From Treponema zioleckii (GTDB lineage Bacteria > Spirochaetota > Spirochaetia > Treponematales > Treponemataceae), in the NCBI RefSeq assembly GCF_014737315.1, contig NZ_JPUF01000018.1, positions 1 through 57,997 on the forward strand: a stretch of 57,997 nt of DNA, given 5' to 3'. A program made the translations under genes and the position numbers. This document shows positions 24,555 to 32,741 of the stretch, in pieces. The notes under the pieces are model-generated. The model worked only from the letters and a program-made list of their open reading frames with translations. It was not told the origin of the DNA and searched no databases. Each line of letters starts with the position of its first letter. Within the stretch, counting starts at the first letter, position 1.

Positions 24555-25253
24555 ATGTGGATTAGCACAGCCCCTGCTCTGGGAGATTACATTCCTGTTG
24601 CGCCTACAAATGACGAGGCAAAACAGCATAATTCCAAATTGCCGGGCATGGGCGGTGTGTTTAATCACATCAATCTCAATTGTTATCACTACGCGGGGAA
24701 CAACCCGGTGAAGTATGTGGATCCGGATGGAAGAGATATTAAAAATCCAACTAGCAAATATATTTTAGGAAAATTGGAAGATCCTATCACAATTGGAAAA
24801 GACAGCAATGGTGTAGATATAAAACTCAGTTTTTTAATTATTGCACCGGGTGAAACTGTGAAAGGCCATTTCGATGGAGCTATCTTGAAAGATGGCACCA
24901 TTGTAAAAGTATCCGCGGAATCTAAATTAAACGAAAATGTTAATTTTACCATATTGGAGAATGATAAAGGAGAAGTGGATTTCGATTTTTCAGATTACGC
25001 TAGTTTTTGTACTGATAAAAAAAATAATGACATAAAAGGAATGTTAAATTTTCTGCCTTTTTGTGGTGAATACGATTATTCAGGTAAATATTCAGAACAA
25101 AATAAAAAAGGTGCTACTTTACACAAATGGTGGGCAAATGCTTCATCGCCTGAAGAATGCGGTACTCCGGAGAACTGGGATAAAAATGGTATGGCATCTG
25201 AGAAACAGCAAAAATTGCGAAGGGAGGTCGAAAAAAAATGGAAAAACGACTAA
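24555..25253 (+). CDS. Orphan Rhs C-terminal tip with unrecognised toxin domain
   Basis: The first 60 residues are the end of an Rhs core: ALGDYIP, GMGGVFNHINLNCYHYAGNN and PVKYVDPDGRDI. Rhs proteins carry variable toxins after the DPDG boundary. The following 170 residues are a distinct domain (IIAPGETVKGHFDGAI and a C-terminal NKKGATLHKWWANASSPEEC) not assignable to a toxin class. The large upstream Rhs body is missing and replaced by repeats. The start ATG has no ribosome binding site. This is a displaced tip, as used for toxin exchange by recombination, or a relic. Its stop overlaps the next gene by 16 bases. Confidence 0.75.
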   Translation: MWISTAPALGDYIPVAPTNDEAKQHNSKLPGMGGVFNHINLNCYHYAGNNPVKYVDPDGRDIKNPTSKYILGKLEDPITIGKDSNGVDIKLSFLIIAPGETVKGHFDGAILKDGTIVKVSAESKLNENVNFTILENDKGEVDFDFSDYASFCTDKKNNDIKGMLNFLPFCGEYDYSGKYSEQNKKGATLHKWWANASSPEECGTPENWDKNGMASEKQQKLRREVEKKWKND

Positions 25254-25798
25254 TCTACAGCATAACAATTTGTGCAGTGTTATTATTTATATTTGTTTGC
25301 GTGCTTAAAGGCTTGTTTGGAGTTGCAGATGTTGATTACATAATCAAAGCGGTAACCAAAATTGACAAAGCTGACAAAATATTAAATAAATCTATGTTTA
25401 ATGACCATATTGAATCGGCTGATTTTAATCTGTTATTGAAAGATGGACAAGAAATTTATGTGGGAGATGTTACCTGTAATGACAATAAATTAACCTACGG
25501 ACATATTTTTACGGTGAATGATTATCATTTAAACTATTGTCAATATGATTCTGAAAAACAGAGCTTTGAGATTTGTTCAAATTCTGGATTCAAGGAATTA
25601 TTTTCCTTGGACAGCAACTTGCTTCCAGAACTCATAGATAAAATCTGTTTTCATTCTAGGATTGAGGCGTATATCCCCATCATTTCTGCTGACGACTTTA
25701 GTGAGCGCAAGATACTTCTAGAAGAAATATCTGAAATCTACACAGAAGATGAATTAAAAAGTGGTGAAAAAAAATATTTTTTGTGGCGGGCAAATTGA
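25238..25798 (+). CDS. Candidate immunity protein with membrane anchor
   Basis: A 186-residue protein whose ATG lies inside the end of the Rhs tip gene, a coupling typical of toxin and immunity pairs. It has an N-terminal transmembrane helix (LIYSITICAVLLFIFVCVL). The soluble domain is probably periplasmic or cytoplasmic-facing, with acidic surface stretches such as SEIYTEDELKSGEKK. No known immunity family is recognised; the role is inferred from position. A GGGAGG ribosome binding site precedes the start. A membrane-anchored immunity protein would suggest a toxin acting at or outside the inner membrane. Confidence 0.55.
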   Translation: MEKRLIYSITICAVLLFIFVCVLKGLFGVADVDYIIKAVTKIDKADKILNKSMFNDHIESADFNLLLKDGQEIYVGDVTCNDNKLTYGHIFTVNDYHLNYCQYDSEKQSFEICSNSGFKELFSLDSNLLPELIDKICFHSRIEAYIPIISADDFSERKILLEEISEIYTEDELKSGEKKYFLWRAN

Positions 25799-26140
25799 AA
25801 ATATCTGACAGGTATTCAAAAATTTTCTTCCCACAAATCGCGATTTGCAGGAAGAACGACTCACCTGAAAAATCGTTAGATTTTTCGGAGCCGTGTGGCA
25901 AAATACAAAAACTTGCTTGCAGTTGCGTTATTTTTTAGTGAATCATGATTTGTAATGTCGGGAACTATCGCACAAGACTAAGCCTAGCCCAGATTGTAGT
26001 GGTTGCGTAGCAAAACCGCGTAGCGGTTCGGAGGCGAAGGCCGTAGCCACGAAAAGCTGGGAATGCCAGTTGATAAGTGGCGACGGTAAATTTTATGCGT
26101 GCTCTAAAAGCTAGATTTGCTCCCTTTTCTGCGGGAACTT
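25799..26140. other. Gene-free stretch with a structured repeat
   Basis: No gene is seen. At about 26001-26060 GTGGTTGCG can pair with CGTAGCCAC (two wobbles), enclosing ACCGC/GCGGT and GGCG/GGCC segments, a branched repeat-like structure. The rest is AT-rich spacer. Confidence 0.4.
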
Positions 26141-27331
26141 TTAAGGAAGAGTTTTTTTGATTTCTTCTATTATATAGCTAAAATTGTTTGTTTCTCCGAT
26201 AATTCCGCGGTCGTTTGTGAACATTAGGATGCCGAGTTTGCATTTGCCTTGCGTAAAGTGTGCGAGGCGCTTTTGGGAGGCTTTTAAGAGGCTTTTTGTC
26301 ACGGCGCTTGTCATGTTCGATTCGTCAAGGATTTCTAGAGCCGCGTCCACTGTTGCCGAAGAAAAAATCCGTGCAATATCGAATTGCTCAACTCCGCAAA
26401 GGGCTGCGTGCGCCGCAATAAGTTCCAGTCGGCAATCTGCGTTGTGGGAATGTGTGTTCATAATTCCGCCTGCAAGTTTTACGAATTTTCCAGCGTGCCC
26501 AACAAGAAGAATGTGCGTGAATCCATAAAAAAGTGAGAATTCAATGGCCTTTCCAATAAAATTCGAACATTTTTCTACGGGAATATTTTTTAGCTCCGGG
26601 TAAGTGCTTATAAAATCCGTTCCGTAATTTCCTGGAGTCAAAATGATTGGTCGAACGGAAGATTTGCCCGTAAAATTTTCGGCCAGGAATTTTATTTCGA
26701 CTTCAATCGATTCAATCAGTGCGTTTTCGCTCATCGGCTCTACGACTCCCGTGGTTCCGAGAATCGAAATTCCGCCTTCAATCCCAAGAATCGGGTTAAA
26801 AGTCTGTTTTGCGATTTTTTCGCCTTCTGGAACTTCAATTTGAATTTCGGCCTCCCCAAAAAATCCGTGTTCGCTGCACGCTTTTTGAACGGATTCCGTA
26901 ATCATCTTTCGGGGAACGGAATTTATGGCGAACTCGCCGGCTTTTTGGTCAAGCCCGCTTTTTGTTACCGTTCCAACGCCCTTTCCGCCAGTTATGCGCA
27001 CGACCGTGTTTTTTTGCGAATCGCAAGTTGATTTTTTTAGGCAGACCTTTGCAAAAATGAGAATTCCGTCAGTCGCATCAGGGTCATCGCCAGCATCTTT
27101 TTGAACCGCGCATCGGGCAGAATTTTCATCAATAAATTCTCCTTCTAAAATTTCTGCCGCCGCATACCAGCCTTTTGGCGTTATGATTTTTGAATAGCTC
27201 GGAAATTTTTTCGTAAGAAGCGCTTCTGTTGCTGCCATTGCCGCGATTGCCGCGCAAGAGCCTGTCGTAATTCCGCAGCGAAGTTTTTTTGAGCCAAAAA
27301 TAACATATTGTTCGGTCGCGAGTTTTTGCAT
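26141..27331 (-). CDS. cbiD: Cobalt-precorrin-5B C1-methyltransferase
   Basis: CbiD methylates C1 during anaerobic cobalamin ring synthesis. The 396-residue protein has the family start LRCGITTGSCAAIAAMAA and then DAGDDPDATDG. GGKGVGTVTKSGL follows, with GTTGVVEPMSENAL in the middle and HAGKFVKLAGGIMNTHSHNA near residues 270-290. The length is normal. No other cobalamin gene and no cobalamin riboswitch lies in the window, so the gene is detached from its pathway cluster. It is divergent from the membrane protein at 27434. No clear ribosome binding site is seen. Confidence 0.92.
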   Translation of the reverse strand: MQKLATEQYVIFGSKKLRCGITTGSCAAIAAMAATEALLTKKFPSYSKIITPKGWYAAAEILEGEFIDENSARCAVQKDAGDDPDATDGILIFAKVCLKKSTCDSQKNTVVRITGGKGVGTVTKSGLDQKAGEFAINSVPRKMITESVQKACSEHGFFGEAEIQIEVPEGEKIAKQTFNPILGIEGGISILGTTGVVEPMSENALIESIEVEIKFLAENFTGKSSVRPIILTPGNYGTDFISTYPELKNIPVEKCSNFIGKAIEFSLFYGFTHILLVGHAGKFVKLAGGIMNTHSHNADCRLELIAAHAALCGVEQFDIARIFSSATVDAALEILDESNMTSAVTKSLLKASQKRLAHFTQGKCKLGILMFTNDRGIIGETNNFSYIIEEIKKTLP

Positions 27332-27433
27332 TAAAACAGTTTACAATAAAAATTAGATTTTTGCCGAGAGTTTTGATATTTCATCCGTATTATAAACTTG
27401 CCGAATTTGAAAATCATTACTAAATTCTTCGTT

Positions 27434-29179
27434 ATGAGTAATGAATCGAAAACTAACAAAATCCTGCGGATTGACGATAAAATTTGGCTTTCCAGCGGAC
27501 TAAAGCCTGAGGAATTTGCCAGAACAAGACTTTCCGCCGCTCTTGATGAAAAGGGCGTGATTGCAGAAATTGCTGGCGAAAAAGTAAATTTTACGGAATA
27601 TAAATTTGGCGGAACCAAAAATATTGATAACGAAATATTTTTTGAAGGTGATTTTTTTGACGGACTTCCGCTGAACAGTATTTTTGAAGGCGCGGAGATT
27701 TCTTGCGGAAAGAATAATGCTTTCTTTGCTGTTGAAAAGGCTCTTACCGCCGCCATTTGCGAGAACTTAAAAATTACGTCTCTGGGCGGTGAAGGAATAA
27801 TGGTTTCGAAGGACGCAAAAAAAGTGCTGTTTTTGCCAGGTAAGCTCTATGAGCAGTGCGCTCTGTGCGTCCCGGCTGTCTATTCGGAAGTGCAGGGAAA
27901 ATTCCTGAACAAAGCCCTAAAAGACAAAGATGCGTTGATGTTCACCCGGTCTGTAATTGCCTACAAAGCTTTGACGGGCAGTTTTCCGTTTGAAAAAACA
28001 GACCTTTCTGAGCGGCAAGTTGATATTTATGATAACGATTTTCTTCCATTAAGTTACGCTGTTAACGGAATCAACAAAAATCTTTCTGAATCAATTGATA
28101 ATGGCTTAATGCTCACCACGCCGCAAATTTTCCATTCAGGAAAAAGAGATTTTACCGACGCAAAAAAAGAAGCTAGACGAAAATTGATTTTGGAAAAAGC
28201 ATCGGCTTTTAATCCTGAAGATTTTCTTTCGGAACTCGAAAATAAAAATCGCAGTTTAGAAATGAGCGAAGCTGACTTTGCGCTCCGCAAAGAAAAATGG
28301 CTTTCTTCAACAGAAAAACGGTTAAAAATCGTTCGCTTTACTCGCCGCAACAAAAACAGAATTCTTGCAGTTTTTGCAGTGTTTGTAATTGGATTTTGGG
28401 CAGGCCACAGTTTTTACAAAGAGAATCTGAACCGGGCTTCCACAAAAGGACTCACTCCGTTTGAGAGCGTGCAGTCTCTTTACACTCAGATTAATCACGC
28501 TGACGTACCGAATTTGCAGGAAGTTGTTAGCGGAAAAAAGACCGACGCTCTGATTCAGATTGTGAGCGGATATTTTATTACCGCAAAGGAGCGGCTCACG
28601 ACCGACGATAAGGCTGGAACGTACACGCCGGGCGAGTGGCTTTTGATGAAGAACAAAACGACTTTCTGGCAGTACGGAATTACGAACCTAAAACTTGACG
28701 GACGCGAGGCCGATTGCAATTATGATTTTCCTTGCCGAAAAGACAAAAAAGCCGCTCTGACCGAGTGGAACGGAAAGCCGCTCAAAAATGGCGATACTAC
28801 GAGCGTTCTTGCGGATTATTATTTTATTCACAGCGACGGTGCCTTGATTCATGTTGCGCACAACGTTGAGACCGTAACTCTCACATGGAAAGGAAAGTGC
28901 TGGCTTGTAACAGAAATTACCGGTAAAAGTGATGAGGAGAAGGTAAAACTCAAAGACTTCAAAGCGATTTACCAAAATATTCTTGACGCGAACAACGGTG
29001 ATTTTGAGTCTTCGGTTGCTTCTCTTCGCGAAAAATATGCATGGATTCCGACTGACCTTGAACTTTTCAGGGATTCAGAATCAGTGCTGGAAAAATATGA
29101 AATCGAAACAGCCAGAGATTTTGTGAACGCTCATTCATCAGAATTTTCTAAAAGGCTCAATTCCGAATTTCAAAACTAG
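27434..29179 (+). CDS. Membrane protein with possible degenerate kinase-like N-terminal half
   Basis: A 581-residue protein with one transmembrane helix near residue 317 (ILAVFAVFVIGFWAGHSFY). The N-terminal half is cytoplasmic. It contains GGEGIMVSKDAKKVLFLPGK followed, after a gap, by SVIAYKALTGSFPFE. This resembles the layout of a protein kinase C-lobe (the activation segment, then the LYELLTGxxPF helix), but no HRD or DFG catalytic motif is visible. A pseudokinase is therefore only a suggestion. The outside half has an NTF2-like feel (TPFESVQSLYTQINHADVP) and a C-terminal helical tail. The ATG at 27434 was chosen over 27398 because it begins the conserved-looking sequence. It is divergent from cbiD. 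Confidence 0.65.
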   Translation: MSNESKTNKILRIDDKIWLSSGLKPEEFARTRLSAALDEKGVIAEIAGEKVNFTEYKFGGTKNIDNEIFFEGDFFDGLPLNSIFEGAEISCGKNNAFFAVEKALTAAICENLKITSLGGEGIMVSKDAKKVLFLPGKLYEQCALCVPAVYSEVQGKFLNKALKDKDALMFTRSVIAYKALTGSFPFEKTDLSERQVDIYDNDFLPLSYAVNGINKNLSESIDNGLMLTTPQIFHSGKRDFTDAKKEARRKLILEKASAFNPEDFLSELENKNRSLEMSEADFALRKEKWLSSTEKRLKIVRFTRRNKNRILAVFAVFVIGFWAGHSFYKENLNRASTKGLTPFESVQSLYTQINHADVPNLQEVVSGKKTDALIQIVSGYFITAKERLTTDDKAGTYTPGEWLLMKNKTTFWQYGITNLKLDGREADCNYDFPCRKDKKAALTEWNGKPLKNGDTTSVLADYYFIHSDGALIHVAHNVETVTLTWKGKCWLVTEITGKSDEEKVKLKDFKAIYQNILDANNGDFESSVASLREKYAWIPTDLELFRDSESVLEKYEIETARDFVNAHSSEFSKRLNSEFQN

Positions 29180-29316
29180 ACAAAAAATTTGAGTTTTTGG
29201 AAATATAAAAAAAATACTGAAAATTAGATAAAAAAATTGAAAATTAAACAGTATTGAGTTATAGTTAAAGCATATCTTTTTAATATTGAATCGTGATTTT
29301 TACATGGAGGTTTTAT

Positions 29317-29892
29317 ATGAAAAAATCATTTCTTTTTGCTGCTGGACTTATCGCTGCTACAACATTTGTAAGCTGTGGTTCAACAAGCGGTGCTACTTCT
29401 AACTCAGAGTCGGCATCTGCTGCTGCTGCTCAGAAACAGGTAATCGGTGCAGAGGGAATCGCTCGCCCGGCTTGGGTTGTAATGGGACGCGAGGCAGAGG
29501 ATGGTCTTTATGCAGTTGGTTCTGGAAAAATGAGCACTTTGCAGAATTCTCTTACACTTGCTAAGGCTAACGGACGCACTGAGCTTGCGAATACATTGCA
29601 GGTTAGCGTAAAGAATGCTTTGCAGACGTATACACGTGATACAGGCGTAAAAGAAGACGTTCTTACTTATATGGAAGCTGCTTCTGTTCAGAAGTCAGAC
29701 GCAATGCTCAAAGGTTCAAAGCAGGTTGACTACTGGCTCGGACCTGATGAAACAGCTTATGTTTTGATGTTCCTTCCATATCAGGCAGTTGTTCCTGAGT
29801 TGAACGCAGTTGTAAAAGAGTACACTCAGACAGAAAAAACAGCTTTTACAGTTGAGACAGCTCACGATTTTATCAAAGCTAACATCAACTAA
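29317..29892 (+). CDS. LPP20-type lipoprotein
   Basis: A 191-residue lipoprotein. The signal peptide ends in TTFVSC, a spirochaetal lipobox, with cysteine near residue 19. A serine/alanine linker is followed by an LPP20-like domain: RPAWVV, EDGLYAVGSGKMS and LAKANGRTELANTLQ, then a C-terminal YVLMFLPYQ. LPP20 family proteins are outer-membrane lipoproteins of unknown function. GGAGG precedes the ATG. The next gene downstream is also an envelope protein, separated by a terminator. Confidence 0.85.
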   Translation: MKKSFLFAAGLIAATTFVSCGSTSGATSNSESASAAAAQKQVIGAEGIARPAWVVMGREAEDGLYAVGSGKMSTLQNSLTLAKANGRTELANTLQVSVKNALQTYTRDTGVKEDVLTYMEAASVQKSDAMLKGSKQVDYWLGPDETAYVLMFLPYQAVVPELNAVVKEYTQTEKTAFTVETAHDFIKANIN

Positions 29893-29916
29893 CTTTTAGA
29901 TTTTATTATTTTATGT

Positions 29917-29968
29917 AAAAATAGGTCGGATGGCAGTTTGATTTTTGTCGTTCGGCCTATTTTTTTTT
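29917..29968 (+). terminator. Terminator after the LPP20-like gene
   Basis: AAAAATAGGTCGGA pairs with TTCGGCCTATTTTT, followed by a run of T. Confidence 0.75.
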
Positions 29969-29997
29969 AATTTCACTTTTTGTCGGAAGGTAATGCA

Positions 29998-30853
29998 ATG
30001 AAAAAGATTTTATTTTGGCATTTTGATTATGTTTTTAGTTTCATCAGTTTTTGCGTTTCCTTTCTTCCAAAAAAAGAAAAAAGCAGTGCCGAAAGTCGAA
30101 GAAAAAACTGAGCAGACAAAATCTGTTGTGGACACTTTTTCGGACGTGAATTTTTCGCTTCTTCCGTGCAACATTCTGATTGCGATTGTTCAGCCTTACC
30201 GTAGCGAAAAAAAACAGGACGAGGCGGCAATTGACGAGGCTGTTAATCAGATTGAGATGTTTATGCTCACCACCGAGTTTCAGGCGGCTTACAAGTTGAA
30301 CAAAATCAATTCGGCTTCTTTTGTTGATACCGACTACAAATATTCTGTTGGCAACAGTTCCCAGCGAGATTTGTGGAAAGAAAAATGCAAAATCCTCGGA
30401 AAAAAAGAGAATCTTTTTGGCAGCTGGATTTATTTTATAGAATTTGAGGGGCTTCCTGCCTCAACTCGGCGCGAGTATTTTTCTTTGGATTCAGAGATTT
30501 TTGAGTGGTCGAACAAGGCCGGACAAATTCCTGTTTGGCTAAAATACCAGACAGAGCATCTTCCTTCAGATGAATTCAATTTTGCAATCGGGTGCAAAAA
30601 GCAAGACAGAAATTTTTCCAAGACGATTCTTGAGTCGTTTATGAACGGACTTTGCGAAATCGTAAAAGACCGCAATACACAGCTCGTAAATTTTGAGACA
30701 AACAAGCAGTTTCAGACTCAGAATACTGGACGAGTTGACAAAACTGACTTGATGGTTTCGTATTCATCTGCAAGCCTGACGAATGTTTTTGTAGTTGACA
30801 GATTTATTGACACAGACGGAACTGTCTACACTTTAACGGCTTGCAAACGCTAA
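29998..30853 (+). pseudogene. Exported hypothetical protein, frameshift in the signal peptide
   Basis: The ATG at 29998 starts MKKILF. An extra T in the run 30013-30016 shifts the frame, and the continuing frame is ILIMFLVSSVFAFPFFQKK, the rest of a signal peptide, then 260 residues to 30853. Without the indel this is an intact secreted protein, MKKILFGILIMFLVSSVFA and onward. The mature protein is lysine- and aromatic-rich with segments such as NFSLLPCNILIAIVQPYR and ends YSSASLTNVFVVDRFI. No family is recognised. It follows an LPP20-type lipoprotein. Coding may be intact in reality if the indel is a sequence error. Confidence 0.6.
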
Positions 30854-30889
30854 TTTTAATTGAATCTCTGATAGGTTCAATTTTGAGTT

Positions 30890-30965
30890 TCAAAGCTGGA
30901 CAAAAAATGCGGTAGCGGCATTTTTAAGCTGACTAAAAAACTCCACATTCGACCTGATAGAAAAA
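30890..30965. repeat. Intergenic repeat with small hairpin
   Basis: AAAAAATGCGG and GGCATTTTT form a hairpin. The adjoining AAAAAACTCCACATTCGACC recurs with few changes at 53799-53820 before another operon gene. Confidence 0.45.
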
Positions 30966-30993
30966 GAAGCGGATTCTTTGTAAAATCATTTTT

Positions 30994-32727
30994 ATGCGTC
31001 TAATTAAAAAACTCACTTCGGGCATGGAAAGGCGATATTGGGCTTACACGGCAATTTCGCCTCTATTTATGGTTTTTGAAGTTCTCATGGAAAATACGAT
31101 TCCTCTTGTAATGGCAAAAATCGTTGATGTGGGAATTTACAACAAAGACACGGCGTTCGTTACGAAATTCGGGCTATTGATGATTTCGATGGCATGTTTT
31201 TCGCTTTTTTGCGGGGCAATGTGCGGTCGCTCTGCGTCTGTGGCGGCGTTCGGGTTTTCTAAAAATCTTCGTAAAAAACTTTTTAGGCGTGTTCAGTCCT
31301 TTTCATTTTCAAGCATCGACAAATTCGGCACTGGCTCGCTCGTAACAAGACTTACAACAGACGTTACGAACTTGCAAAATATGTATCAGAACGTTATCCG
31401 TTCGATGATTCGCGCTCCTCTTATGCTTTTGAGCGGGACCGTAATGGCTTGCCTTATAAATATTCGGCTTGCAAGCATTTTTTTTATCGTCATTCCGTTT
31501 TTGTCGCTCGTTCTTACGGTGATTGCGCTAAAGGCGTATCCGCGTTTTAAGAAAATGTTTGAAAAATACGACAAACTCAACATGACTGTGCAGGAAAATT
31601 TGATTGCAATCCGGGTGGTAAAGGCATTCGTGCGTGGTGAGTTTGAGAACGAAAAATTTGATTCTGTGGCGGAAGATTTAAGAAAAAATCAGCTTTCGGC
31701 AGAAAAAATCGTAATTTTAAATCTTCCCGTAATGCAGCTTATGATTTATGCCTGCATCGTTTCTGTTTTGTGGCTCGGCGGCAACATGATTTTGCGCGGA
31801 AGCATGAAAGTCGGTCAGCTCATAAGTTTTATCACTTACATCACTCAAATTTTAATGAGCCTTATGATGCTGAGTCGGCTTTTTGTAATGTTCATAATGA
31901 CTCGTGCGTCGATTTCTAGAATCAGCGAAGTTCTTGATGAAGATGGCGAGGAAATTCTTGATTCAAGACGAGAAAAAATCCAGCTTGAATCCGGCGAAAT
32001 AGAATTCAATCATGTTTATTTTAGTTACACGAACGACAAACAGAATTGTGTTCTTTCAGATATCAACTTAAAAATTCCTTCGGGGGCCACGGTCGGTATT
32101 CTTGGTGGAACGGGAAGTTCCAAAACTACGCTCGTTTCCATGATTCCGCGTCTTTATGATTCTCTTGAAGGCTCCGTAAAAGTTGGCGGGCACGACGTTC
32201 TTGATTATGAGCTTGAGACTCTCCGAAAATCAATCGGCGTGGTTTTGCAAAAAAACGTGCTTTTTAGCGGTACAATCGGCGAAAATCTTCGCTGGGGAAA
32301 TATGAATGCCACTGACGAAGAAGTGATTGCGGCGAGCAAGGCGGCTTGCGCCCATGATTTTATAAAGTCCTTCCCGAACGGATACGAAACGAATTTGGGG
32401 CAGGGCGGGGTGAATCTTTCGGGCGGACAAAAACAGCGGCTTTGTATTGCGAGGGCGATTCTAAAAAATCCAAAGATTCTGATTCTTGATGACTCGACCA
32501 GCGCGGTTGACACTGCGACCGATTTGCGGATTCGTTCAGCGCTAAAAAATCTTTTGCCAAAGGCTACAAAAATCATTATTGCGCAGCGGATAGCATCCGT
32601 ACAGGAGGCTGATTTTATAGTGCTTCTTGATGACGGAAAAATAAATGCCGTTGGCACGCACGACGAGCTTCTTTTGACGAACGAGATTTACAAAGAAGTT
32701 TATGATTCTCAGATGAGCAAAAGTTAA
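30994..32727 (+). CDS. ABC exporter subunit with degenerate ATP site
   Basis: A 577-residue half-transporter with a six-helix membrane domain (about 15-310) and a C-terminal ATPase. Walker A reads GGTGSSKT near residue 369, with serine for the usual glycine before lysine. The signature is LSGGQKQRL. Walker B is ILILDDSTSAVD near 494, with aspartate replacing the catalytic glutamate. The switch histidine is glutamine (IIIAQRIAS). These changes match the degenerate partner of heterodimeric exporters such as TM287/288. The gene lies 14 bases before the second subunit, so the two form one transporter. The substrate is unknown; drugs, lipids or peptides are usual. Confidence 0.93.
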   Translation: MRLIKKLTSGMERRYWAYTAISPLFMVFEVLMENTIPLVMAKIVDVGIYNKDTAFVTKFGLLMISMACFSLFCGAMCGRSASVAAFGFSKNLRKKLFRRVQSFSFSSIDKFGTGSLVTRLTTDVTNLQNMYQNVIRSMIRAPLMLLSGTVMACLINIRLASIFFIVIPFLSLVLTVIALKAYPRFKKMFEKYDKLNMTVQENLIAIRVVKAFVRGEFENEKFDSVAEDLRKNQLSAEKIVILNLPVMQLMIYACIVSVLWLGGNMILRGSMKVGQLISFITYITQILMSLMMLSRLFVMFIMTRASISRISEVLDEDGEEILDSRREKIQLESGEIEFNHVYFSYTNDKQNCVLSDINLKIPSGATVGILGGTGSSKTTLVSMIPRLYDSLEGSVKVGGHDVLDYELETLRKSIGVVLQKNVLFSGTIGENLRWGNMNATDEEVIAASKAACAHDFIKSFPNGYETNLGQGGVNLSGGQKQRLCIARAILKNPKILILDDSTSAVDTATDLRIRSALKNLLPKATKIIIAQRIASVQEADFIVLLDDGKINAVGTHDELLLTNEIYKEVYDSQMSKS

Positions 32728-32741
32728 AAAAGAGGAATAAT

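Noticed and set aside
27332-27433. Cobalamin riboswitch before cbiD
   Set aside because: The intergenic space is too short and lacks the B12-box pattern.
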